Both the position numbers and the translations under genes were made by a program. A stretch of 64,000 nt of DNA from Ricinus communis (taxonomy: Eukaryota > Streptophyta > Magnoliopsida > Malpighiales > Euphorbiaceae), in the NCBI RefSeq assembly GCF_019578655.1, contig NC_063257.1, positions 29,130,362 through 29,194,361 on the forward strand, in the 5' to 3' direction. Every line of letters begins with the position of its first letter. Position 1 is the stretch's first letter. The notes beneath the pieces were generated by a model. It searched no databases. It had not been told where the DNA came from and saw only the letters and a list, made by a program, of their open reading frames with translations. Shown in pieces: positions 12,483-24,687 of this stretch.

Positions 12483-15400
12483 ATGACCGCAGATAAATAT
12501 TTTGGAGGAAAGAGGGAGATACGAGAATTGAGACACGCCCAAATATTCTGATTCAGGATTTGCACTATTGGGATCTCCATCATTCCTTGTTCCTCTAGGC
12601 ACGATGACTCCTGATGACACAAGGATTAGCGTGAGCAATCATGAAAATGCAATTTACAAGCTTGACCGGTGATATTGATGCTTTGCTTGATGATCAAATA
12701 GGACGACGCAAAAACCCATGCACGTAAGGGAGAAATCATGTTGTTTTCAATTAATCCAAGCTTGATACAAGCAGGAATGTGACCGTTTTCTTGTATGGGA
12801 TGCATATAATGAAATAATTTAGGTCGAAGTATTATTAGGTAGGCCCACACGAATTTTTCCTTATTTTTGTTAAGCTGACTCATAATACGAGACTTGTTGG
12901 CCAGTCAATTCCTCTCTCGTTCTTGATTTAGTTTATTCATCTTTCTTTATTTGTTAATTCATATTTAGCTTTTAGTTTCTTATTCTTATGGAATGAGGGA
13001 TCTCGCACTATAAAAATCACATGCAATGGAATACTTGGGGCTAGTGAGCATTTTATTTCAATTTTCTACCTTGTGGGAGATCAAGTTATGGGTTTTTTCA
13101 AGAACTTTGGAACTAATCACAAGTTGACCTAGCAAACATAGACTTATCGTCCACATCCTTCATTTCTTTTGTGTTCTTTGTCTACCCTTGTGTTTAAATC
13201 AATTCAACTTGATCCTTATGCTTAGCCATATGGAAAAAAATAAAGAACTTGTGATTTCTTTCCTTATCTAACCTGAAATCCTACTTATGTTCTCATTCTG
13301 TTCGTTTCTTTTATGCTTCTCTTTCTAATCTTTGTCTAGTATCACGTTTTGGTTCTATTTGGAGAGCATAAACATGAGTGAGGAGTGAAAGTGCGCGTGT
13401 AAGCAGCAAACATAGGCACCGATCCATTGCTTGGACAAATGCGAAGAAATTAAAGTAGTTGATCGAGTATTGATATTATTATAAAGAAATTAAATTAGTT
13501 GATCGAGTATTGACATCATTCTTTGAATGATCGCCAACGAATCCTTTGAAGGAACGAGGAAGCAATGAGAATCGAGGCACACCCAAATATTCTGATTCAG
13601 GTTTTGGACCATTGTGATCTCCATCATTCCTTGTTTCTCTTGGCATGAGGATTATCGATGACACAAGGATTAGTGTAAAGAATCATGAGAACTCAATTGA
13701 CAAGCTTGACTGCTGGCATTGACGCTTTGCTTGATGACGAAGCAGGACGAGACGTAAATCCACACACGTAATGGAGAAATCATGTTATTTTCGATTAATC
13801 CAAGCGTAATACAAGCAGGAATGCGACCGTTTTGATGCTTAGGATGCATATAATGAAGTAATTTGGGTCGGAGTATATTAAGTAGGCACACACGGACTTC
13901 TTCTTGTTTTCATTAAGCTGGCTCACAAAATGTGGAACTTGTATCATTAACCAGTCAAATCCTTTTTGGTTCTTGATTTGAATATAGTGTATTTGTTTTT
14001 CTTTATTTATTAGTTCATATTTAGCCTCCACTTACTTATTCTTATGGAATGAGGGATCTCGTACTACAAAAAATCGCATCCAAGGGAATACTTGGGGCTA
14101 ATGAACATATTACTTAAGTTTTCTACCTTATGAAAATCAAGTTATGGATTCTTTCAAGAACTTTGCGAATTAATCACAAGTCGCCCTAGCAAACATAGAC
14201 TTACCGTTGACGTCCTTCCTTTCTTTTGTTTTCTTTGTCTACCATTGTGTTTAAATCAATTCGATTTGATCCTTAGTCTTAGCCGTATAGAAAGAACAAA
14301 GAACTTGTGATTTCTTTCCTTATCAGACCCGAAATCCTACCTATGCTCTAATCTTATTCGTTTTTTTGTGCCTCTTCTTCTAATCTTTGTCTAGTGTGAG
14401 GGTTTGGTTCTATTTGGGGAGCATAAACACGAGCGTTGAGTGAAAGCACGTGTAAGCTGATCATAGGCACCGGTCCATTTGTTGGAAAAATAGGAAGAAA
14501 TTAAATTAGTTGATTGAGTATTGATATCATTGCAAAAGAAATTAAATTAGTTGATCGAGTATTGATATCATTGCGAAGAAATTAAATTAGTTGATCGAGT
14601 ATTGACATCATTCTCCGAATGATCGTGGATGAATCTTTTAGAGGAAAGAGGGAACGATGAGAATCGTGGCACGCCCAAATATTTCGATTCAAGATTTGCA
14701 CCATTGGGATCCTCATCTATCCTTATTCCCCAAGGCACGAGGACTCCTTATGACACAAGGATTAGCATAAGGAGTCATGAAAATACAATTGACAAGTTTG
14801 ACCGGTAGCATTAATGCTTTTGCTTGACGATCAAGCAGGACGAGATGTAAATCCACGCGCGTAACAAAGAAATCATTTTTTTTAATTAATTCAAGCATAA
14901 TACAAGTAGGAATGCGACTGTTTTGATGTTTATGACGCATATAATAAAGTAATTTGGGTCATAATGTTATTAAATAGGCCAGCACAAATTTTTCCTTATT
15001 TTCATTAAGCTAGCTCATAGAATTTAGGACTACGAGACTTGTTGACTAGTCAACTCCTCTCTAGTTCTTGATTTGACTTTAGTTTATTCAACTTTATTTA
15101 TTTATTATTTCATATTTAGTTCTAGTTTCTTTCTCTTATGGAATGAGGGATCTCGCACTATAACAACAACATGCAACTGAATACTTGAGGCTAGTGAGCA
15201 TATTGTTTCAGTTTCGTACCTTGTAGGAAATCAAATTATGGGTTCTTTCAAGAACTTTGTAAACTAATCACAAGTTGCTAGCAAACACAAACTTATTGCT
15301 AACGTCCTTCCTTTCTTTTGTGTTCTTTGTCTACCCTTGTGTTTAAACCAATTTGATTTGATCCTTATGCCTAGGCATATGGAAAAGAACAAAGAACTTG

Positions 15401-18400
15401 TAATTTCTTTCTTTATCAGACCCGAAATCCTACATATGTTATCATTTTGTTCATTTCTTTTATGCCTCTCCTTCTAATCTTTATCTAATATGATGGTTTG
15501 GTTCTATTTGGGGAGCAAAAACACGAGTATTGAGTGAAAGCGCGTGTAAGCTGATCATAGGCATCGATCCATTGCTTGAACAAATGGGAAGAAATTAAAT
15601 TAGTTGATAGAGTATTAATATCATTGCAAAGAAATTAAATTAGTTGTTCTAAGTATTGATATCATTGTGAAGAAATTAAATTAGTTGATCGAGTGTTGAC
15701 ATCATTCTCCGAACGCTCGTGGATGAAGCTTTGGGAGGAAAGAGGGAACGATGAGAATCACGACACGCCCAAATATTCTGATTCAGGATTTGCACCATTG
15801 GGATCCCCATCTATGCTTATTCCCCTAGGCACGAGGACTCCTGATGACACAAGGACTAATGTTAGGAATCATGAAAATGCAATTGACAAGCTTGATCGGT
15901 GACATTGATGCTTTTCTTAATGATCAAGCAGGACGAGATGTAAATCTACGCGCGTTATACAGAAATCATTTTGTTTTTAATTAATTCAAGCATAATACAA
16001 GTAGGAATGCGACTATTTTGATTTTTAGGACGCATATAATGAAGTAATTTGGATCGAAGTGTTATTAGGTAGGCCTGCACAAATTTCTCCTCGTTTTTAT
16101 TAAGCTGGCTCATAAAATTCGGGACTACGAGACTTTTTGATGGTCAACTCCTCTTTAGTTCTTGATTTGACTTTAGTTTATTCAACTTTCTTTATTTATT
16201 ATTTCATATTTAGCTTTTAGTTTCTTTCTCTTATGGAATAAGGGATCTCACACTATAACAACCGCAAGCAACCGAATACTTAAGACTAGTGAGCATATTA
16301 TTTCAGTCTCCTACCCTATGAAAAATCAAGTTATGGGTTCTTTCAAGAACTTTGCGAGCTAATCACAAGTCGCCCCAGCAAACATAGACTTATCGCTAAC
16401 GTCCTTCCTCTCTTTTGTGTTCTTTGTCTACCTTTGTGATTAAATCAATTCAATTTGATCCTTATGCTTAGCCATATGAAAAAGAACAAAGAACTTATGA
16501 TTTCTTTCCTTATCGAACTCGAAATTCTATCTATGTTCTCATTTTATTCATTTCTTTTGTGCCTCTCTTTCTAATCTTTATGTAGGACACGATGTTGAGT
16601 GAAAGCGCGTGTAAGCTGATCATAAGCACCGATCCATTGCTTGGACAAATGGGAAGAGATTAAATTAATTGATCGAGTATTTATATCATTGCAAAGAAAT
16701 TAAATTAGTTGATTGAGTATTGATATCATTGCAAAGAAATTAAATTAGTTGATCGAGTATTGACATCATTCTCTAAATGATCGTGGATGAATCTTTTAGA
16801 GGAAAGAGGGGACGATGAGAATCGTGGCAAGCCCAAATATTCCAATTTAGTATTTACACCATCGGGATTCCCATCTATCCTTATTCCCCTAGGCATGAGG
16901 ACTCCTGATGACACAAGGATTAGCGTAAGGAATCATGAAAATGCAATTGAAAAGCTTGACCAGTGGTATTGATGCTTTGCTTGACGATCAAGCAAGATGA
17001 GACGTAAATCCACACGCGTAATGGAGAAATCGTTTTGTTTTTAATTAATTCAAGCATAATACAAGTAGGAATGCAATTGTTTTATTGTTTAGGATGCATG
17101 TAATGAAGTAATTTGGGTCGAGTGTTATTAGGTAGGCCCGCATAAATTTCTCCTTGTTTTCGTTAAGCTAGCTCATAGAATCTAGGACTACAACTCCTCT
17201 CTTTTTCTTAATTTGACTTTAGTTTATTCATCTTTATTTTTTTATTAATTCGCATTTAGCTTCTAGTTTCTTTTTCTTATGGAATAAGAGATTTCGCACT
17301 ATAAAAACCGCATACAACCGAATTCTTGAGGCGAATGAGCATACTATTTCAGTTTTCTAACTTGTGGAAAATCAAGTTATGGGTTCTTTCAAGAACTTTG
17401 CGAGCTAATCACGAGTCGCCCTAGCAAACATAAATTTATCGCTCACGTCCTTCCTTTGTTGTCTATCCTAGTATTTAAATCAATTCGATTTAATCCTTAC
17501 CATTAGCCGTATGGAAAAGAACAAAGAACTTTTGATTTCTTTCCTCATCGAACATAAAATCCTACCTATGTTCTCAATTTTTTTGTTTCTTTTTTGCCTC
17601 TCAGTCTAATTTCTGACTAGTATGCCGGTTTGGTTAATTTGGGGAGCATAAACACAAGTGCTGAGTGAAAGCGCGTGTAAGTGGAAATTATAAGTATTGA
17701 TCCATTGCTTGGAAAAATCTAAAGAAATTAAATTAATTGACCGAGTATTAATATCATTGCAAAGAAATTAAATTAGTTGATGGAGTATTGACATCATTCT
17801 CTCAATGATGGCGGATGAATCTTTTGTAGAAAAGGGGGAACGGCGAGAATCGAGGCACGCCCAAATATTCCAATTCAGGATTTACAGCTTTGGGTTCTCC
17901 ATTATTCCTTATTCTTGTAGGCACTAGGACTCCTAATGATAGAAGGATTAGCATAAGGAATCTTGAGTATACAATTGACAAGCTTGATTGGTGGCATTGA
18001 TCCTTTGCTTGATGATCAAGCAGGACAAGACGTAAATCCATGCGCATAAGGGAGAAATCATATTATTTTCGATTAATCCAAGCATAATACAAGCACAAAT
18101 GCGAATGTTTTTATGTTTAGAACGCATGTAATGAAGTAATTTGGTTCGGAATGTTATTAGGCAGGCCCACACGGATTTTCCCTTATTTTCATTAAGTAGG
18201 CTCATAAAATCTAGGACTACGAGACTTGTTGACCAACCAACTCCTCTTTGGTTCTTGATTTGACTTTAGTCTATTCATCTTTCTTTATTTATTAATTCAT
18301 ATTTAGCTTCTAGTTTCTTTTTCTTATGGAATGAGGGATATTGCACTATAAAAATCGCAGGCAACCGAATACTTAAGGCTAGTGAGCATATTATTTTAAT

Positions 18401-21400
18401 TTTCTACCTTGTGGGAAATCAAATTATGGGTCCTTTTAAGACCTTTGAGTACTAATCACGAATCGCTCTAGCAGACATAGACTTATCACTCACGTTCTTC
18501 CTTTCTTTTGTGTTCTTTATCTACCCTTGTGTTTAAATCAATTTGATTTGACCCTTACGCTTTGCCATATGGAGAAGAACATAGAACTTGTGGTTTCTTT
18601 CCTTATCGGACCTAAAATCATACTATTTTAATTTTCTACCTTGTGGGAAATCAAGTTATGGGTTCTTTCAAGAACTTTGTGAGCTAATCACGAGTCGCCT
18701 AGCAAAAATAGACTTATTGCTCAGGTCCTTCCTTTCTTTTGTATTCTTTATCTACCCTAGTGTTTAAATCAATTCAATTTCATCCCGCCCAGCCGTACGA
18801 AGAAGAACAAAGAACTTGCGATTTCTTTTCTTATCAAACCCAAAATCGTACCTATGTTATGCTTTTGTTCTTTTCTTTTGTGCCTTTCTTTCTAATCTTT
18901 GTTTACTATGATGGTTTGGTTCTATTTGGGGATCATAAATACGAGTGATGAGTAAAAGCGCGTGTAAGCGGCAAGCATGGGCACAGATCCATTGCTTGGA
19001 CAAATACAAGGAAAATTAAATTATTTGATCGAGTATTGATATCATTATGATGAAATGAAATCAGTTGATTGAGTATTGATATTATTCTCGAATGATCTCA
19101 GTCAAATCTTTTAGAAGAAAGAGTGAACGACGAGAATTGAGGCACGCCTAAATATTTTGATTTAGGACTTGGACCATTGGGATCTCTATCATTCATTATT
19201 CCTCTCGGCATGAGGACACTTGATGGCACAAGGATTAGTTTAAGGAATCATGAGAAAGCAATTGACAAGCTTGACCGGTAGCATTAATGCTTTGCTTGAT
19301 CATCAAGCGGGACGAGACGTAAATCCATGCGCGAAAGGGAGAAATCATATTGTCTTCGATTAATCCAAGCGTAATACAAGTAGGAACGCGGCAATTTTCA
19401 TGTCTAGGATGCATATAATGAAGTAATTTAGGTCAGAATGTTATTAGGTAGGCCCACACAAATTACTCATTATTTTCGTTAAGCTAGCTCATAGAATCTA
19501 GGATTATAGTTGACTAGTCAACTCCTCTCTGGTTCTTGATTTGACTTTAGTTTATTCATCTTTCTCTATTTATTAATTCGTATTTAGCTTCTAATTTCTT
19601 TTTACTATGGAATGAGGGATCTCACACTATAAAATCGTATGCAACCGAATACTTGAGGCTAATGAGCTTACTATTTTAGTTTTCTACCTTGTGGAAAATC
19701 AAATTACATGTTCTTTTAAGAACTTTGTGAGCTAATCATGAGTCGCCCTAGCAAACAAAGATTTATCGCTCACGTCCTTGCTTTTTTGTGTTCTTTGTCT
19801 ACCTTAGTGTCTAAATCAATTCAAAGAACAAAGAACTTGCGATTTCTTTCCTTATCGAACCCGAAACGTACCTATGTTCTGATTTTGTTCATTATTTTTA
19901 TGCCTCTGTTCCTAATTTTTATTTACTATGATGGTTTGGTTCTATTTTGTGAACATAAACATGAGTATTGAGTGAAAGCGCGTGTAAGTGGCAAGCATAA
20001 GCACAAACCCATTGCTTAGACAAATGCAAGGAAATTAAATTAGTTGATCGAGTATTGATATCATTGCGATGAAATGAAATCAGTTGATCGAGTATTGATA
20101 TCACTCTCGAAAGATATCGGTCGAATCTTTTGAAGGAAAGAGTGAACGATGAGAATCGAGGCACACCCAAATATTCTGATTCAAGACTTGGACCATTGGG
20201 ATCTCCATCATTCCTTATTCCTCTCGGCACGAGGACTCCTAATGGCACAAGGATTAGCGTAAGGAATCATGAGAACGCAATTGACAAGCTTGACTGGTGG
20301 CATTGATGCTTTTCTTGATCATCAGGTGGGACGAGACATAAATCCACTCGCGAAAGGGAAAAATCATGTTATTTTTTATTAATCCAAACGCAATACAAGT
20401 AGGAACGCCACTGTTTTCATGTTTGGGACGCATACAATGAAGTAATTTGGGTCGGAGTGTTATTAGGTAGGCCCACACGAATTACTCCTTATTTTTGTTA
20501 GGCTGGCTCATAGAATCTAGGACTATAGTTAACCAGTCAACTCCTTTCTAGTTCTTGATTTGATTTTAGTTTATTCATCTTTCTTTATTTATTAATTCAT
20601 GTTTAGTTTCTAGTTTCTTTTTCTTATGGAATGAGGGATTTCGCACCATAAAAACCATATGCAACCGAATACTTGAGGCTAATGAGCATACTATTTCAAT
20701 TTTCTACCTTTTGGGAAATCAAGTTATTGGTTTGTTCAAGAACTTTGCCAGCGAATCACGAGTCGCCCTAGCAAACATAGACTTATTGCTCGCGTCCTTC
20801 CTTTCTTATGTGTTCTTTGTCTACCCTAATGTCTAAATCAATTCGATTTGATCCTTATGCCCAGCCATACGGAAAAGAACAAAGAACTTGCGACTTATTT
20901 CCTTATCGGACTAGAAATTGTACCTATGTTCTTATTTTGTTCGTTTCTTTTGTGCCTCTCTTTCTAATCTTTGTTTAGTATGGTGGTTTGGTTCTGTTTA
21001 GGGAGCATAAACACGAGTATTCACTAAAAGCGCATGTAAGCTGCAAGCAAGGACACAAATCCATTACTTGGACAAATGCAAGAAAATTAAATTAATTGAT
21101 CGGGTATTGATATCATTGCGATGAAATGCAATCAGTTGATCGAATAATGATATCATTCTTGAACGATGTCGGTCGAATCTTTTGGAGGAAAGAGTGAATG
21201 ACGAGAATCGAGGCACGCCCAAATATTCTGATTCAGGACTTGGACCATTGAGATCTCCATTATTCCTTATTCCTCTCGACACGAGGACTCTTAATGGCAC
21301 AAGGATTAGCGTAAGGAATCATAAAAACGCAATTGACAAGCTTAACTGGTGGCATTAATGCTTTGCTTGATCATCAAGTGGGATGAGACGTAAATCTACA

Positions 21401-22536
21401 CGCGAAAGGGAGAAATCATGTTCTCTTTTATTAATCCAAGCGTAATACAAGTAGGAATGCCACCGTTTTCATGTCTGAGATGCATATAATAAAGTAATTT
21501 GGGTCAGAGTATTATTAAGTAGGTCCACATGAGTTACTCCTTATTTTTGTTAGGCTGGCTTATAGAATCTAGGACTATAGTTGACCAGTCAGCTCCTTTC
21601 TAGTTCTTGATTTGACTTTAGTTTATTCATCTTTCTTTATTTATTAATTTCAGTTTAGCTTCTATTTTATTTTTCTTATGGAATGAGGGATTTTGCACTA
21701 TAAAAACCACATGCAACCGAATACTTGAGGCTAATGAGCATACTATTTCAATTTTCTACCTTTTGGAAAATCAAGTTATTGGTTCGTTCAAGAACTTTTG
21801 CAAGCTAATCATGAGTCGCCCTAGCAAACATAGACTTATCGCTCGCGTCCTTCCTTTCTTATGTGTTCTTTGTCTACCTTAGTATCTAAATCAATTCGAT
21901 TTGATCCTTATGCCTAACCATATGGAGAAGAATAAAGAACTTGTGACTTATTTCCTTATTGGACCAGAAATTGTACCTATGTTCTTATTTTGTTCATTTC
22001 TTTTATGCCTCTCTTTCTAATCTTTGTTTAATATGGTGGTTTGGTACTATTTGGGGAGCATAAACATGAGTGTTGACTAAAAGCGCGTGTAAGTGGCAAG
22101 CATTAACACAAATCCATTACTTGGACAAATGTAAGAAAATTAAATTAGTTGATCGAGTATTGATATCATTGCCATGGAATGAAATCAATTTATCAAGTAT
22201 TGATATCATTCTCAAACGATCTCAGTCGAATCTTTTGGAGGAAAGAGTGAACGACGAGAATCGAGGTACGCCCAAATATTCTGATTCAAGACTTAGACTA
22301 TTGGGATCTCCATCATTCCTTATTCCTCTCGGCACGAGGACTCCTGATGGCACAAGGATTAGCGTAAGGAATCATGAGAACGCAATTGACAAGCTTGGCC
22401 GATGGCATTGATGCTTTCCTCGATCATCAAGCGGGACGAGACATAAATCCATACGCGAAAGGGAGAAATCATGTTGTTTTCAATTAATCCAAGCATAATA
22501 CAAGCAGGAACGCGACCGTTTTGACGGTCATCCACC
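12483..22536. repeat. Tandem satellite with a unit of about 1.05 kb, about 9.5 units
   Basis: A landmark near GACAAGCTTGACCGGTGG recurs at about 12656, 13703, 14789, 15886, 16951, 17975, 19265, 20285, 21336 and 22388, giving spacings of 1.02-1.10 kb except one of 1.29 kb. Each unit contains the following, in order: a block ending CACAAGGATTAGCGTAAGG, the landmark, an AT-rich stretch, a block with two near-complementary words (GTTCTTTGT and ACAAAGAAC, about 70 bp apart), and a run of two or three short subrepeats containing TTAAATTAGTTGATCGAG. Minus-strand frames of 72-85 codons recur at the same place in at least six units (12626-12883, 13670-13891, 14713-14940, 17948-18205, 20254-20478, 22359-22577), with recurring words such as GLIENNMISP. 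I do not recognise the product and cannot say that it is expressed. Confidence 0.93.
18392..18855. repeat. Internal 232-bp tandem duplication in one satellite unit
   Basis: The segment beginning TATTTTAATTTTCTACC occurs at 18392 and again at 18624, and the following sequence is parallel in both copies. This local duplication explains why this unit is about 1.29 kb instead of 1.05 kb. Confidence 0.8.
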
Positions 22537-23215
22537 TGCCCTTGTATGCCCTTATGGTCCCTCTGAAGAAATTCCAAAGGAGATTAGATGTTATATTGTA
22601 TATATGCATACATTTAGCACTTTATGATTTATTTTGATTCTTCACCTCCAGTCCTCACCAAGGACAAAGAACGGCCTCCTGTCGACATCGACCAACCAAT
22701 ATACATGCTCGAACTGCTTTATCTGAACTTGTATGATTATTTATATTACTAATATTTCAGTAAAAGAAAAGATGCAAAGTAATGAAAGGAATGCAACTTA
22801 CGTGCGTGCAAGTACTCAGAGTGAACTTCGAAGGAAGGCAGTGCTCCATGGCAAGCCGATGCTCTATAACATTAACGGTACACCAATACGATACTGTTGG
22901 GTCTTGGAGAAATGTGACGCTCCCAGTCACCACGTCTAACATCGACGTACGAGGTGTCTCAAATTTAGCACCCACACAGGAGCCTAAGATATGAGAGGGA
23001 ATAGAGTGGCGAGCAGACCTCCCTTCTATCACCTAAAGAACCAGAGGCACATGACGGATGAACTACAATAAAATAGCTAAATGAGTAATCGAGCAAAATA
23101 AAAGAGAAAGTGAAAACTCGGCAAGATCAAGAACAATAATGAGCCATGGTATCATTATCGAAGGGCACGTGCCTAGTAGTTGAGGGATGAAGGAAGCGTA
23201 GTTTTTCCTCCAAGA
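22537..23215. other. Unassigned stretch after the satellite
   Basis: The satellite stops at about 22536 and unrelated sequence begins. It contains a short AT-rich part, then better-balanced sequence with open frames on both strands: 22757-23032 minus (91 codons) and 22733-22939 plus (68 codons). I recognise neither. Given the mobile-domain-like remnant just to the right, it is probably more of the same decayed transposon, but that is inference. Confidence 0.4.
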
Positions 23216-23956
23216 CTAGAAGGTTAGGTCCTCAAAGTCATCATATCCCTCTAAGCTCCTTGCTAGCTCCTCACCAATAAGGTTAACACTCCAAAACATG
23301 GAGAGAGGAAGAGACAAAAGAACTCGGCGTCTGCTAGGCCCCCTATCCCAGTCGTAGATCCTGCCTAAGAACCAGGCTCGACAAGCGTGGCTAACCAAGT
23401 GGACCCTCCTATAATTGAGATCTACAACGAAAAGCATGTAGGGATCCTATTGATGGTGCTCGCCAAGCCAGTCACTATGAATCTGCGAATTATAAAGGTA
23501 AGTAACTAGAACTTGCAAATTATAAATATAACTATGAATTTTTTTAACTTATCCCAGGTCAAAGAGTTGATCCACATGCAGTGCACATGGACCTATGCCC
23601 ACTCTAGTAGGACGCTCCGACTCGGGCCTTAGCGGCACAAGTATGGGAAGGTTGAGGACGTGCTGATAGTGTCAACTCACCAACCATGGTATGGAAAGTG
23701 TGAGTGGTGTCCATCCACCTTTTGAGTAATGCGTACACCGAGGTAAGTTCAATCCTCCTGATAATAGATGGCAATGTAGCAACAAATTGATGAAATCCAG
23801 TGTCGCCGATCCTAGTCTGTATAGAGCTTGGAAGCTCATCAAACCACTCACATGCATCGTAAAAATTTTTGGCAAACCATATCTACACAACATTGCTCTG
23901 AAAAGTGCAAACATAGGTATGGAAACACAATACACACATGCCAATACACAAAACAA
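23216..23956 (-). pseudogene. Plant-mobile-domain-like fragment, degraded
   Basis: Read on the minus strand, positions about 23770-23640 give TSVYALLKRW followed by MDTTHTFHTMVGELTL. This resembles the helix plus 'RW...THTFH...GE.T.TL' signature of plant mobile domain (PMD) proteins, found in transposon-derived MAIN-like genes. The reading frame then shifts, and a second minus frame continues toward 23590. A 73-codon minus frame at 23216-23437 (with CRAWFLGRIYDWDRG) lies farther downstream in the same direction. There are several stops and at least one frameshift, so no functional protein is possible here. The PMD match is from memory of the family's signature, so the assignment is tentative. 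It could equally be a fragment of a Mutator-like element that carries such a domain. Confidence 0.4.
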
Positions 23957-24000
23957 GTATATTGTTTATATATTATTATTTTACATTAAAATACCCTAAA

Positions 24001-24500
24001 AACTAGTTTTTGGCCCATGCATAGTCGTTTCGGACTGTGCAGAGCTGATTGGATCAGCACATAGATGAATTGACACTACACAGAGCCGATCGGCTCTATA
24101 GGTTAGTGCACACAATTTTCTTCAAATTTTTCATGCATTTTGAGCAAATAACGTGTATATCTAGTGTATAAATCACAGAAAATAAGACTTAATGCAAGAA
24201 AAATACCTCTCTAACAGCCGAAAACGCTTAGTGAGTGTTCAATTTTGCCAAAATAAGGATTTCCTCCCCGTTGGCGAGCCCAAGATCGTTCTGGTGAGAA
24301 ATTGGTGGTGAAAACTCCTAATTTTATGCGATTTGGGTACGCCTAGTGAATCTTAATGAAGAGCGAGCCATTTCGAGACTGATTTCATAGAATGTAGTTG
24401 AGAAATAAGTAAGAAATCAATGAAAAAGCATAGATGGGTTTTGAGAGAAAATAAAGATAAATGGATAAAAGTGAGTTACAAGTGGATATAAGGATATATA
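24001..24500. other. Stretch with palindromic AGAGCCGATCGGCTCT motif
   Basis: No gene is visible. At 24082-24097 there is a perfect 16-bp palindrome, AGAGCCGATCGGCTCT, preceded by a degenerate version near 24043-24060. The same motif family recurs inside the two long LTRs near 28034-28080, 29107-29150 and 33001-33095, which ties this stretch to that element family. Confidence 0.6.
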
Positions 24501-24514
24501 TATATGTCCTAAAG

Positions 24515-24687
24515 AAGGAAAAATGTTGTTTTGGTCCCTAACCTTCCAAAAATTACATCTTTTAGTCCCTAATGGACGAGTTGCCAATATAGTCTCTAGA
24601 AGACATCTACCAAATCAATTGCATTCCGAGGTAGGAACTTTCAAAAAAATGCCATTTTGGTTAATGACCTATCAAAATTACACTTTA
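24515..24687. repeat. Dispersed repeat with GTCCCTAA dimer, left part
   Basis: A unit of about 125 bp containing TTTTGGTCCCTAACCTTCC, CAATATAGTCTCTAGAAG and ACATCTACCAAATC is followed by a second, diverged copy. Insertion of T3 splits the second copy at 24687; it resumes at 27682 with TTCTCGATAAGCCAATTACC and CAATATAGTTTCTAAAAGAC. Tandem dimers of this kind are common in the ends of plant DNA transposons, but I could not find the partner terminus. Confidence 0.6.

Noticed and set aside
12483..22536. Ribosomal spacer or 5S arrays as the origin of the 1.05-kb repeat
   Set aside because: No rRNA coding sequence or internal promoter boxes are visible in any unit.
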